Assembly (NCBI GenBank): GCA_947456825.1
Contig: CANGTM010000007.1
Coordinates: forward strand, 1 to 46,125
Direction: 5' to 3'
DNA length: 46,125 nucleotides
Origin: Chitinophagaceae bacterium
GTDB lineage: Bacteria; Bacteroidota; Bacteroidia; Chitinophagales; Chitinophagaceae
The notes beneath the pieces are model-generated. The model ran no database searches. It saw nothing but the letters and a program-made list of their open reading frames with translations, and was not told where the DNA came from. The translations under genes were made by a program, and so were the position numbers. This document shows, one piece after another, positions 31,755-40,943 of this stretch (position 1 is the stretch's first letter; each line of letters begins with the position of its first letter).

Positions 31755-34022
31755 ATGGTATTCGATCTGGACCTCATCAAGAAAGTATACGCCAATATGC
31801 CCGCCCGTGTGGCCGCTGCCCGTCAAGCACTGGGCAGACCCCTGACCCTGAGTGAAAAAATTCTCTACAGTCACTTGTGGGAGGGTGTTACTATCGGCGA
31901 TTATGCCAGGGGAAAAGATTATGTTGATTTTGCACCGGACCGCGTGGCTATGCAAGATGCCACGGCGCAGATGGCACTGCTGCAATTTGACACCACCGGC
32001 CGCAAGAAAGTGGCTGTTCCCTCTACCGTGCACTGCGATCACCTGATCGTGGCCAAGCAGGAGGGAAAGGCCGACCTGAACAAAGCCGTTACCGATAACG
32101 AAGAGGTGTATAATTTTTTATCCTCGATCTCTAATAAGTATGGGATCGGGTTTTGGAAACCCGGCGCCGGTATCATTCACCAAGTGGTATTGGAAAATTA
32201 TGCGTTTCCCGGAGGTATGATGATCGGTACCGACTCGCACACGGTCAATGCCGGCGGATTGGGTATGGTCGCCATTGGAGTGGGTGGGGCCGATGCCTGT
32301 GATGTGATGGCCGGACTTAGCTGGGAACTGCTGATGCCCAAACTGATCGGCATCAAACTAAAAGGAAAATTAAATGGCTGGACCTCTCCTAAGGATGTGA
32401 TCTTGAAAGTGGCGGGTATTCTGACTGTCAAGGGAGGCACCAACGCCATTGTTGAATATTTTGGAGAGGGCGCTACGTCGATGAGCTGCACGGGCAAAGG
32501 CACCATTTGCAACATGGGTGCCGAGATCGGGGCCACTACCTCTACGTTCGGATACGACGAGAGTATGAGTCGTTATCTGAAGGCTACCGGCAGAGCAGCG
32601 GTGGCCGATGCAGCTGATGCCATCAAAGAGCATTTGACCGGTGACCCGGAGGTGTATGCTAATCCCGAAAAATATTTCGACCGCGTTATTGAGATCGATC
32701 TTAGCGAACTGGAGCCACATCTTAACGGTCCATTTACGCCCGATCTGGCTACACCCATATCTCAAATGAAAGAAGCGGCCGCTAAAAATAACTGGCCCAC
32801 CAAAGTAGAAGTGGGTTTGATCGGAAGCTGTACCAATTCTTCTTACGAAGATATCAGCCGTGCCGTTAGTTTGGCCCGGCAGGTAGCTCAAAAGGGCCTC
32901 AAGACAAAAGCAGAATTCACCATCACGCCAGGTAGCGAGCAAGTTCGCTATACTATCGAGAGGGATGGCTTTTTGGACACCTTCTCGCAGATCGGAGCTA
33001 CCGTATTTGCCAATGCCTGTGGTCCTTGTATTGGAATGTGGGATCGGATGGGCGCAGAAAAGCAAGAGCGGAATACCATCGTACACTCCTTCAATAGAAA
33101 CTTTGCCAAGCGTGCAGATGGCAACCCAAATACGCTGGCATTCGTGGCCAGCCCTGAGTTAGTAACAGCACTGGCGATTGCCGGCGATCTTACATTTAAT
33201 CCGCTTACCGACACGCTCATCAACGAAAAAGGCGAGCAGGTAAAGCTCGACCCACCCGCAGGAGATGAATTACCGGCGAAAGGATTTGCCGTAGAGGATG
33301 CCGGTTACCAAGCTCCTGCTGCCGATGGTAGTGGGGTGGTGGTCGATGTAAAATCAGACAGCAAGCGATTGCAATTGCTTTATCCCTTTGCCGCTTGGGA
33401 GGGAACCGATCTGAAAGACCTTCGTCTGCTCATCAAGGCCAAGGGAAAATGTACCACCGATCATATTTCAATGGCAGGACCCTGGTTAAAGTTTAGAGGA
33501 CACCTCGACAACATCAGCAATAATATGCTGATCGGTGCGGTCAATTATTTCAATGAGAAGACCGATAATGTAAAAAACCAGCTGACCGGTGAATACGGAC
33601 CTGTACCTGCCACCCAGCGCGCCTATAAGGCGGCCGGCATTGGAACTATGGTGATCGGTGATGAGAATTATGGAGAGGGGTCCTCTAGGGAGCATGCGGC
33701 CATGGAGCCTCGCCACTTAGGTGTTCGCGTGGTTTTGGTAAAATCCTTTGCACGTATTCATGAGACGAACCTTAAGAAGCAGGGTATGCTGGCCCTCACC
33801 TTTGCCAACAAGGAGGATTATAACCTGGTTCAAGAAGACGATCGTATCGATGTGATCGGGTTACCCTCATTTACCCCTGGTAAGCCATTGCAGATCGTAT
33901 TGCATCATGTTGACGGAACGTCGCACACCATCGAGGCAAATCATTCGTACAATCAACAACAGATTGAATGGTTCAAGGCCGGCGGGGCCCTCAATGTGAT
34001 CCGCAGCCAGGCCCAGAAATAA
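31755..34022 (+). CDS. Aconitate hydratase
   Basis: TCA-cycle enzyme that isomerises citrate and isocitrate; 755 residues, close to the length of mitochondrial-type aconitases. The 4Fe-4S ligands are the Cys of [12 protein letters not shown] and the two Cys of [11 protein letters not shown]. Other landmarks: [47 protein letters not shown] and the swivel-domain motif [14 protein letters not shown]. It is a single-gene unit with a good promoter and a strong terminator. Confidence 0.96.
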   Translation: MVFDLDLIKKVYANMPARVAAARQALGRPLTLSEKILYSHLWEGVTIGDYARGKDYVDFAPDRVAMQDATAQMALLQFDTTGRKKVAVPSTVHCDHLIVAKQEGKADLNKAVTDNEEVYNFLSSISNKYGIGFWKPGAGIIHQVVLENYAFPGGMMIGTDSHTVNAGGLGMVAIGVGGADACDVMAGLSWELLMPKLIGIKLKGKLNGWTSPKDVILKVAGILTVKGGTNAIVEYFGEGATSMSCTGKGTICNMGAEIGATTSTFGYDESMSRYLKATGRAAVADAADAIKEHLTGDPEVYANPEKYFDRVIEIDLSELEPHLNGPFTPDLATPISQMKEAAAKNNWPTKVEVGLIGSCTNSSYEDISRAVSLARQVAQKGLKTKAEFTITPGSEQVRYTIERDGFLDTFSQIGATVFANACGPCIGMWDRMGAEKQERNTIVHSFNRNFAKRADGNPNTLAFVASPELVTALAIAGDLTFNPLTDTLINEKGEQVKLDPPAGDELPAKGFAVEDAGYQAPAADGSGVVVDVKSDSKRLQLLYPFAAWEGTDLKDLRLLIKAKGKCTTDHISMAGPWLKFRGHLDNISNNMLIGAVNYFNEKTDNVKNQLTGEYGPVPATQRAYKAAGIGTMVIGDENYGEGSSREHAAMEPRHLGVRVVLVKSFARIHETNLKKQGMLALTFANKEDYNLVQEDDRIDVIGLPSFTPGKPLQIVLHHVDGTSHTIEANHSYNQQQIEWFKAGGALNVIRSQAQK

Positions 34023-34054
34023 AGGCCGATGAATTAAACGAGTTGACAATCATC

Positions 34055-34088
34055 AACCCCCTTTATGTAACGTAAAGGGGGTTTTTTA
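34055..34088 (+). terminator. Intrinsic terminator of the aconitase gene
   Basis: A perfect 11-bp stem AACCCCCTTTA (34055-34065) and TAAAGGGGGTT (34073-34083) with a 7-base loop and a T-run to 34087. It lies 32 bases after the stop. On the minus strand there is no T-run, so it works for the plus strand only. Confidence 0.9.
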
Positions 34089-34096
34089 TGCGTTCA

Positions 34097-34660
34097 TCAG
34101 GAAGATTGCCCCCACCGATAGGTCTTGACCGATAATCCTGCCAGGTCCATTACCCGGTCAGTAACGGTAGCCGCTACTTCTTGTAAGGTGGCCGGTTTGC
34201 TGTAGAATGAAGGAGTTGCCGGGCAAATAATACCTCCGGCCAGCGTAACGGTTTCCATATTGCGAATATGAATCAAATTATAGGGCGTTTCTCTGACTAC
34301 GCAAATCAGCTTTCTTCTTTCTTTTAATACCACATCAGCTGCTCGGGTTATGAGATCGTTTGATACACCTGTTGCGATGCGTCCGAGCGTGCCCATTGAG
34401 CAGGGGATCACGATCATGGTATCGTACTGGCCGGAGCCGGAGGCGAAGGGGGCCGAGAAGTCGTTGGTCTCGTAGTGTTGAACATCAAATTGTTTCCAGC
34501 TGTCCGTTTCCAGTTCTGTCTTCCAGACCTCCTTGGCATTGGTGGTCATGACCACGGCCAGCTGTTCCCATTGCGAGCGGGCCTGGCTTAGTTTTTGCAA
34601 CAAACTCTGGGCATAAATAGCACCACTGGCTCCAGTCACACAAAGCAATATTCTTCTCAT
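34097..34660 (-). CDS. ubiX: Flavin prenyltransferase (UbiX family)
   Basis: 187 residues. Makes prenylated FMN, the cofactor of UbiD-type decarboxylases. Motifs: CVTGASGAIYAQSLL at the N-terminus, VIPCSMGTLGRIATGVSNDLITRAADV and RKLICVVRETPYNLIHIRNM with the prenyl/phosphate-binding residues. No ubiD gene is in the window, but the UbiX cofactor can act on enzymes encoded elsewhere. It is separated from the upstream DPP4-type gene by 205 bases. A minus-strand TATATTTC directly before the ATG could be its -7 box, again with almost no leader. Confidence 0.93.
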   Translation of the reverse strand: MRRILLCVTGASGAIYAQSLLQKLSQARSQWEQLAVVMTTNAKEVWKTELETDSWKQFDVQHYETNDFSAPFASGSGQYDTMIVIPCSMGTLGRIATGVSNDLITRAADVVLKERRKLICVVRETPYNLIHIRNMETVTLAGGIICPATPSFYSKPATLQEVAATVTDRVMDLAGLSVKTYRWGQSS

Positions 34661-34746
34661 TAGAAATATAACTCAGAAGCGCGCAATTGGTTCACTATAG
34701 GGTTAAAAAGTTAGTAGTTTACCCCTATTTTTAAAAATTTACTAAG

Positions 34747-34867
34747 TATTTTTTGCCATTCATCCCCAAACAAATTCGACATTAGTGTCGAATTTTCATA
34801 GGATAAGGTTTAATGGTTAATGGTCTATGATTAGGGCCCCCCGGTGTAAATCGGGGGTTCTTTTTTT
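34747..34867 (+). ncRNA. Possible small RNA with perfect hairpin and terminator
   Basis: The 205-base spacer between ubiX and the DPP4-type gene contains, on the plus strand, a -7-like TATTTTTTG (34747-34755, one base longer than consensus), then a perfect 10-bp hairpin AAATTCGACA (34772-34781) and TGTCGAATTT (34786-34795) with loop TTAG, and finally CCCCCG/CGGGGG (34838-34843, 34852-34857) followed by seven T. Both flanking genes are on the minus strand, so the plus-strand terminator serves neither. A transcript of about 108 bases antisense to nothing known is suggested. The palindrome could instead be a protein-binding site. Confidence 0.3.
34838..34867 (+). terminator. Plus-strand intrinsic terminator
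   Basis: A 6-bp GC stem (CCCCCG/CGGGGG), loop of 8 bases and a T-run at 34861-34867 that overlaps the stop codon of the minus-strand DPP4-type gene. No plus-strand gene ends here, which is the odd point. Confidence 0.55.
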
Positions 34868-37013
34868 ATCGAAGGGTATTCTCATTACCTAATACTGTCA
34901 AGATCCATTTTGTTTTCTTGCTCCACAAATGAAAGGTAGTGTTATCGGCCATGCCGCCAATGCCATGGTTTTTGTTGGGATAGTAGGCGCTTTCAAAGTC
35001 TATATTGCTTTTTACCAGCGCGGTGATCATCTGCGTGGCATTCTGAAAGTGCACATTGTCATCGGCTGTACCGTGTATAATCAGGTATTTCCCTTTTATC
35101 TTATCGGTGTGGTTGATGGGTGAATTATCGTCGTAACCCGCTGCGTTCTCCTTAGGAGTACGCATATAGCGTTCTGTGTAGATGTTATCATAAAAGCGCC
35201 AGCTGGTTACCGGAGCTACGGCCACGGCCGCACTAAATATTCCCGCTCCTTTGGTGATGGCCAGTGAACTCATAAACCCACCATAGCTCCATCCCCAGTG
35301 CCCTATCTTGTTTTTGTCGACCCAGGGTTGCTGACCTAAGAATGAGGCGGCATCGATCTGATCTTCGATCTCTAGTTTTCCTAGTTGCAGATATGTTTTC
35401 TTTTTGAATTCCTCGCCACGGTAGCCGGTTCCGGTATTGTCTACGCTCACCACAATAAAACCTTTTTGAGCCAGCAATTGATGCCAATTGCTAACGGCCC
35501 CAAATCGATTGGCCACTTGCTGCGAGCCGGGTCCACCGTAGTTGCAAAATAAGACAGGGTATTTTTTGGTCGAATCAAACCCCGTTGGTTTTAGCATCCA
35601 GCCATTGAGCGTGTCACCTTTGGTGTTGGGGATGCGAATGAACGAAGTTGTCCCAAATCCATAGTCACGCATGGTTGCTTTTAATTTGGGAGATTCTCCA
35701 AAGACCTTCTCTTGTACCGCAGTGATCGCTTTTTTCTTATCGATCACTACTTGTTGCAAACTGACGGTCTGTGGCGTATTGATATCTGAGAAATAAAGAA
35801 TGAATTTACTGAAGTCATCGTTGAAGGTGGCGCGGTTCCAGCCCTCACCTTGCGTAAGCGCATAGGTCTTGTCTCCGTTAAAATCGGTTACAAATAGATT
35901 GCGGTCCATGGGGCGAGGCCAGGCCATCGTGAAATAGATGCGTCTATTTGCTTCGTCTACGCCATTTACCTCGGTGACCTCTGCGTTGCCCTTGGTCAAT
36001 TGCTTTTTAGTCGCGCCATCCAATCCGTAGAGGTAGAGATGACGATATCCATTCATCTCGCTGGTGAACAAATAGTTCTTTCCGTCCTTAAGGAACCACC
36101 AATCGTCGTTGATCTCAACAAAGTATTTGTTTTTCTCTTCGTAAAGAGTACTGCTTTTGCCGGTGGTGGCGTCGGTGCTCAGGAGTTTTAATACATTTTG
36201 GTGCCGATTCATCCAAAATACTACCAGCTGGCGATCATCGGTGGTCCATTTTATACGGGGGATATAGATGTCGCCCGATTCGTACTGAGCCTTGGCTTTT
36301 GAGCCGTTCTTGACGTTGTAAATGTAGATGTCTACCACCGAGTTGTCATCTCCGGCTTTGGGATACTTGTACCGATAGTCACTATTGTGTGCGTTATCGT
36401 ACATCGTCATATTGAATTCTTTTACACCCGACTCATCGAAGCGGTAGTAGGCAATATAATTACCCTTCGGGCTCCACTCATAAGCGCGGCTAAATTCAAA
36501 CTCCTCTTCGTAGACCCAGTCACAATTTCCATTGATGATAAAATTCCATTTTCCATCGGTGGTTACCGCTTGGGTGGTAGCCGTCGGAATATGAAACAGC
36601 ATCAGATTATTATTTTGTACATACGAGATGTATTGACCGTCGGGTGAAAATTGCGGATGGAGTGATTTGGTATCACCTCCTATTTGTATTAACGAAGAGT
36701 CAGTACTGTTAAATAGGTACAGTAATGATTTGGAGGAGCGACGGTAAATAGGTTCCGTCTTTGTTCTGAGCAATTGCAAATTTGACTTGGCCTCGCAGGT
36801 GATGATATCATCGGGGCGTCCTATCTTTTTACCTTGTGCATCAGCAAAGCGATCCCAGTTGATGGAAGGGGAGGGCGCTTTACTCTCGGAGAACGAGGCC
36901 GAAACCGGGTCGGTGCGAAAGGTTCCCTTTTTATAGACATCTTCGAGTGTAATGGTCTTAGTTTGGCTCCAGCACAGGGCCGGCAGCGCTAAAAAGAGGA
37001 ACAGCAGTCGCAT
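34866..37013 (-). CDS. Exported dipeptidyl peptidase IV-type S9 peptidase
   Basis: 715 residues with a signal peptide (LLFLFLALPALCWSQ). The N-terminal ~460 residues form the DPP4 beta-propeller, including CDWVYEEEFEFSRAYEWSP, whose Glu pair binds the substrate N-terminus. The C-terminal alpha/beta hydrolase domain has the nucleophile in GHWGWSYGGFMSSLA, Asp in HGTADDNVHF and His in YPNKNHGIGG. It should remove X-Pro or X-Ala dipeptides in the periplasm. It follows the AOS-type gene by 6 bases in the same strand, suggesting co-transcription. Confidence 0.95.
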   Translation of the reverse strand: MRLLFLFLALPALCWSQTKTITLEDVYKKGTFRTDPVSASFSESKAPSPSINWDRFADAQGKKIGRPDDIITCEAKSNLQLLRTKTEPIYRRSSKSLLYLFNSTDSSLIQIGGDTKSLHPQFSPDGQYISYVQNNNLMLFHIPTATTQAVTTDGKWNFIINGNCDWVYEEEFEFSRAYEWSPKGNYIAYYRFDESGVKEFNMTMYDNAHNSDYRYKYPKAGDDNSVVDIYIYNVKNGSKAKAQYESGDIYIPRIKWTTDDRQLVVFWMNRHQNVLKLLSTDATTGKSSTLYEEKNKYFVEINDDWWFLKDGKNYLFTSEMNGYRHLYLYGLDGATKKQLTKGNAEVTEVNGVDEANRRIYFTMAWPRPMDRNLFVTDFNGDKTYALTQGEGWNRATFNDDFSKFILYFSDINTPQTVSLQQVVIDKKKAITAVQEKVFGESPKLKATMRDYGFGTTSFIRIPNTKGDTLNGWMLKPTGFDSTKKYPVLFCNYGGPGSQQVANRFGAVSNWHQLLAQKGFIVVSVDNTGTGYRGEEFKKKTYLQLGKLEIEDQIDAASFLGQQPWVDKNKIGHWGWSYGGFMSSLAITKGAGIFSAAVAVAPVTSWRFYDNIYTERYMRTPKENAAGYDDNSPINHTDKIKGKYLIIHGTADDNVHFQNATQMITALVKSNIDFESAYYPNKNHGIGGMADNTTFHLWSKKTKWILTVLGNENTLR

Positions 37014-37019
37014 AATGAT

Positions 37020-38279
37020 TTATTTTTTTTCTGCCATGTCTGGAATGGCCTCTACTTTATACGCTCCGGCATCCAGCTTAACCTTGGTCTCGGTAAAGGC
37101 TTCAAGGGTAAGACGGATGTCTTCATCGGTATGTACGGCAGAGGGGATCAGACGATAGATGATATGACCTTTTGGAATAACAGGGTATACAACAATGGAG
37201 GCAAAGACGCCGTAGTTCTCGCGAAGGTCCATAACCATTGCGGTTGCCTCTTCTACACCGCCTTTCATGTAAACGGGGGTTACTACCGAATCTGTCTTGC
37301 CAATGTCGAAGCCGCGTTCTTTGAGGCCTTGCTGCAGTTTACGGGCATTACTCCAGAGTTTGTCTTTTAGCTCAGGATGATTGCGCAACAGCTCCAGTCT
37401 TTTCAGATTGCCAACCACCAGTGGCATAGGTAGACTCTTGGCAAATATCTGTGAGCGGATATTGTAGCGGATATAATCCACAACGGGCTTGTCACCAGCT
37501 ACGAAGGCACCAATGCTGGCCATCGATTTGGCGAACGTGGAGAAGTAAATATCAATTTTATCTTGAACCCCTTGCTCTTCTCCGGCACCGGCACCGGTCT
37601 TGCCCAGAGTACCGAATCCGTGCGCATCATCTACCAATAATCTGAATTGATATTTTTCTTTGAGGGCAGCGATCTCTTTCAATTTTCCCTGGTCACCGGC
37701 CATTCCGAACACACCTTCGGTGATGACCAGAATGCCACCGGTCTTTTGCTTTTCGATGAGCGCCGTGGCACGTTGTAATTGTTTTTCGCAATCCTCTACA
37801 TCATTATGCTTAAAAACGTAGCGGTGTCCGGGGTGCAGCCTTAGGCCATCAATAATACAAGCATGGCTTTCGGCATCGTAGACGATCACATCGTGACGAC
37901 CGCAAAGCACATCGATCACACTCACCATTCCCTGGTAGCCAAAATTGAGTAAGATGGCATCTTCCTTCATTTCAAAGGCGGCCAGTTCGGCTTCGAGTTG
38001 TTCGTGGTGATTACTGTTACCACTCATCATGCGGGCACCCATAGGGTAGGCTAGTCCATACTGCGCGGCCGCATCAGCATCGGCCTTGCGCACTTCGGGA
38101 TGGTTAGCGAGTCCGAGATAGTTGTTAAGACTCCAAACGATCATATCCTTGCCACGAAACTTCATGCGGCTGCTGATCTCTCCTTCCAATTTGGGAAAGG
38201 CAAAGTAACCATGGGCTCTTTCGCGGTGTTGTCCCAGGGGTCCGGCATTCTTTAACAGTCTTTCAAACAGGTCGGCCAT
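37020..38279 (-). CDS. AOS-family PLP enzyme (serine palmitoyltransferase / KBL-like)
   Basis: 419 residues of the alpha-oxoamine synthase family, which condenses an amino acid with an acyl thioester. Motifs: NYLGLANHPEV, YPMGARMMSGNSNHHEQLE, DAESHACIIDGLRLHPG, LVDDAHGFGTLGKTGAG and the PLP Lys in YFSTFAKSMASIGAF. The likely role in Bacteroidota is the first step of sphingolipid or sulfonolipid (capnine) synthesis, but the sequence alone does not separate serine, cysteate or glycine as co-substrate. The clear differences from the B. fragilis SPT loop sequences that I remember leave sulfonolipid synthesis open. First gene of the AOS-DPP4 unit. Confidence 0.85.
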   Translation of the reverse strand: MADLFERLLKNAGPLGQHRERAHGYFAFPKLEGEISSRMKFRGKDMIVWSLNNYLGLANHPEVRKADADAAAQYGLAYPMGARMMSGNSNHHEQLEAELAAFEMKEDAILLNFGYQGMVSVIDVLCGRHDVIVYDAESHACIIDGLRLHPGHRYVFKHNDVEDCEKQLQRATALIEKQKTGGILVITEGVFGMAGDQGKLKEIAALKEKYQFRLLVDDAHGFGTLGKTGAGAGEEQGVQDKIDIYFSTFAKSMASIGAFVAGDKPVVDYIRYNIRSQIFAKSLPMPLVVGNLKRLELLRNHPELKDKLWSNARKLQQGLKERGFDIGKTDSVVTPVYMKGGVEEATAMVMDLRENYGVFASIVVYPVIPKGHIIYRLIPSAVHTDEDIRLTLEAFTETKVKLDAGAYKVEAIPDMAEKK

Positions 38280-38310
38280 AACAAGCGGTTTTACAGGTTT
38301 AAATCAGCTG

Positions 38311-38318
38311 CAAAAGTA
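38311..38318 (-). promoter_or_regulatory. -7 box of the AOS-DPP4 unit
   Basis: TACTTTTG on the minus strand, an exact TAnnTTTG, 31 bases before the ATG at 38279. Confidence 0.55.
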
Positions 38319-38363
38319 CGATTTTCTGCGGCATACGAGTTGCTCGCGCCGGCAGAAAAAAAC

Positions 38364-40811
38364 TCAAAATCCCTTTTTGTCACCGGCCGTCGGAGCCGGG
38401 GATTTTACGAACTTTTCCAGCCAGTCGAACTGCTCGGCCAGTACATGCAGCAGATTCTCCTTTCCGGTGTATCCATGCGATTCGTAGGGCAGACTTACAT
38501 AACGAGTTGTTCCGCCATGCCCTTTGATGGCATTGAACATGCGCTCGCTTTGTATGGGAAAGGTGCCTGTATTGTTGTCCATTTCTCCGTGAATGAGCAG
38601 CAGAGGTGTTTTGATCTGGTTCGCATAGCTAAATGGACTCATTCGGTTGTAGAGTTCGGAAGCCTCCCAGTAACTGCGGTCCTCATTTTGAAATCCAAAG
38701 GGTGTCAGCGTTCGGTTATAAGCACCACTGCGCGCGATACCGGCCTTAAAGAGCTTGGTGTGTGCCAGCAGATTGGCGGTCATAAAAGCACCGTAGCTAT
38801 GTCCTCCCACGGCCACCCGGTTCGGATCGCCCACGCCCATCGAGTCGAGTGCATTAATGGCGGCGCTGGCATTGAGCGTAAGCTGCTCAATGAAATTATC
38901 ATTCGGCTTTGCCTCGGCAGAAGTAGCCACAATGGGCATTTCTGCATTGTTGAGAACGGCATATCCCTGGGTAACATAAAAAACGGGAGATCCGCCGCTC
39001 AGATAGGTAAAGCGGTGTTCGCTGCCTCTGATCTGTGCGGCATCGGCCGCCGAATTGTATTCGGCAGGGTAAGCCCAGATTAACACGGGTAATTTTCCAT
39101 CTCTGCCCGCATCATATCCTTTGGGCAAATAAAGTTCTCCTGTTAGAGTAATGCCATCGGCTCGCTTGTAAACGATCTTTTGCTTGCGAACGCCTGCCAT
39201 GGCCGGGTAGGGGTCTTTGAATTGGGTGAGGGCTTTCCGGCTGGTAGTGGCGCCCAGTTTGATACGATAATAGTTGGGTACCTCTTTTTCGCTTTCGCGT
39301 TGCGTGATCAATTCTCCATTGTCTGCATCGATCACTTTGACGATGGTCTCAAAACTTCCTGGTTGGCAGCGCCATAGCGTATCGGCTTTCTTGGTGTGTA
39401 CATCAAACGAGAGCAAGAAGGGGAGATCGCCCTTGGGAGAGCTACCTGTATTGTTTATCATCAACACTTTATTGCCCTTATCGATGGTCCATAGTACTTG
39501 CTTGCCATATTCGTTTTGGCGGGTCAGCGGATTTCCGGGGTTGGCATAGGCGTTGGTGCTGTTGCGTGTAAGAATGCGCTCCAGGTCTTCGGTTATTGGA
39601 TTATAGCGATTGAGCCCGGTCAGCTGCTTGGAACGTAATCCCTCTGTGACCAATGCGAGCCCTTCATGTCCCCAGATTGTGCTGTTGTAGCGCATCTTAG
39701 TGGCAAATAGTTTTCTCTTGTTCTCGGTAAAGGGGGCAGACAGCGCATAGATGGCATCGCGATACGTTGCTTCGTTCTTAACGAGTCCCCCATCGAGGGG
39801 TTCGCACCAGGTGATTGTAGCCGGTTCATCATCTCGCCAGTCAAAACTGCGCGGTACGTTCTGCACGTTATCGTTTCCGCCGGGTGCTGTCTCTGAAGAA
39901 GGTAATTGTGCTAACTCTTTTATGAATTTTCCATTAGCATCGGTGATGACTACACGAGACGCAAAACCAGTGGCAGGTACCGTATACGAGAAAGGAGGTA
40001 CGATGATCTCTAGCAAGAAATATTTTTTATCGGGCGACACGCTAAGGCTTTTGTATAGTGCCGGATTTCCCAGCCGGGTTTCGGTGCCACCGCTATTGCT
40101 CACTAGTTGTGCCTGGGCGTAAAAAGCAAACAGCGCTTCGTCATGCGGCGATTTGATAAGGTCCTGAAAGGTGGGGCGAGGACTGGCCTTACCACTATTT
40201 TCTTGAATGGCCGGCCCTGCGGGAACATCCGGTTTTGTGGGTGCTGCCGAGATAGGTTGGGCACAGGTAAAATAAAGCAGTGTGCTATTATCTTTCCACT
40301 GGTAGCGGTTCATTACGGCATTTACTGGTGTACGGTTGATGCGAACAGCTTTTTTCTGCGCCAAGGTAATCACATAGAGATCGATATGGTTTTGACCCAT
40401 TTGAAGAAAAGATATTTTTTGTTGATCGGGGCTCCAACTTACCGCGGTAGCCTTGAGCGGCTCTGGCAGCCCGCCAATGGCATATTCTTTTTCCGTAACC
40501 GCATTACGAAGTTTGAGGGTATGGATCAGTGACTGCCGGCTGGGGCCTGCGTTGCGGGGATTGATGCGAAGTCCGGCGATCTTCAGTTCCGGGGCCGCCA
40601 GATCTTCCATGGCCGCATAGCTGTTCGTCTCACTAAGTAGCATCCACTCGCCTTTATTATCGACGCTCACAGTTGCAGGTCGCTGCGCCAGTAGCAAGTC
40701 GGCTACTTCTTTGGGAGGAAGTTTGTAACCGCTACCCTGTTGGGCAACCGCAGCCGCAACGGAGATAAATAACAGAAGCAAGGTTGAAAAAAAGCGAATA
40801 CACTTTTGCAT
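38364..40811 (-). CDS. Exported S9-family peptidase (glutamyl endopeptidase-like, S9D type)
   Basis: 815 residues with a signal peptide (FFSTLLLLFISVAAAVAQ). After a propeller region (AVSWSPDQQKISF and others), the C-terminal hydrolase domain shows the nucleophile in VAVGGHSYGAFMTANLLAH, Asp in LIHGEMDNNTG and His in SLPYESHGYTG. The ARSGAYNRTLTPFGFQNEDR segment is typical of the S9D branch related to the chloroplast glutamyl endopeptidase, not of DPP4. Ends with a short basic tail. It is a single-gene unit with a one-mismatch promoter box upstream. Confidence 0.9.
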   Translation of the reverse strand: MQKCIRFFSTLLLLFISVAAAVAQQGSGYKLPPKEVADLLLAQRPATVSVDNKGEWMLLSETNSYAAMEDLAAPELKIAGLRINPRNAGPSRQSLIHTLKLRNAVTEKEYAIGGLPEPLKATAVSWSPDQQKISFLQMGQNHIDLYVITLAQKKAVRINRTPVNAVMNRYQWKDNSTLLYFTCAQPISAAPTKPDVPAGPAIQENSGKASPRPTFQDLIKSPHDEALFAFYAQAQLVSNSGGTETRLGNPALYKSLSVSPDKKYFLLEIIVPPFSYTVPATGFASRVVITDANGKFIKELAQLPSSETAPGGNDNVQNVPRSFDWRDDEPATITWCEPLDGGLVKNEATYRDAIYALSAPFTENKRKLFATKMRYNSTIWGHEGLALVTEGLRSKQLTGLNRYNPITEDLERILTRNSTNAYANPGNPLTRQNEYGKQVLWTIDKGNKVLMINNTGSSPKGDLPFLLSFDVHTKKADTLWRCQPGSFETIVKVIDADNGELITQRESEKEVPNYYRIKLGATTSRKALTQFKDPYPAMAGVRKQKIVYKRADGITLTGELYLPKGYDAGRDGKLPVLIWAYPAEYNSAADAAQIRGSEHRFTYLSGGSPVFYVTQGYAVLNNAEMPIVATSAEAKPNDNFIEQLTLNASAAINALDSMGVGDPNRVAVGGHSYGAFMTANLLAHTKLFKAGIARSGAYNRTLTPFGFQNEDRSYWEASELYNRMSPFSYANQIKTPLLLIHGEMDNNTGTFPIQSERMFNAIKGHGGTTRYVSLPYESHGYTGKENLLHVLAEQFDWLEKFVKSPAPTAGDKKGF

Positions 40812-40832
40812 GGCTCAATAATTTTGGAGCCA

Positions 40833-40840
40833 GAAAGATA
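40833..40840 (-). promoter_or_regulatory. Candidate -7 box of the S9D-type gene
   Basis: TATCTTTC on the minus strand, one mismatch from TAnnTTTG, 21 bases before the ATG. The short leader contains GGCTC and GAGCC arms (40812-40816, 40827-40831) that could fold into a hairpin abutting the start codon. Confidence 0.4.
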
Positions 40841-40943
40841 AGGCAAAACGGCCGCTGTGCCCGGTCTCTACGCTCCAAAAAAGCCACCGGTTTCTTGTTG
40901 ATTAATAGTCGATATTTGCCAAGTCTTTTGTAAAGTATTTATT

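Noticed and set aside
32370-33086. 238-codon minus-strand ORF inside the aconitase gene
   Set aside because: Shadow of a highly conserved gene; its translation has no domain and no promoter or context.
38340-39083. 247-codon plus-strand ORF opposite the S9D-type peptidase
   Set aside because: Runs antisense through conserved catalytic-domain codons; no recognisable protein features.
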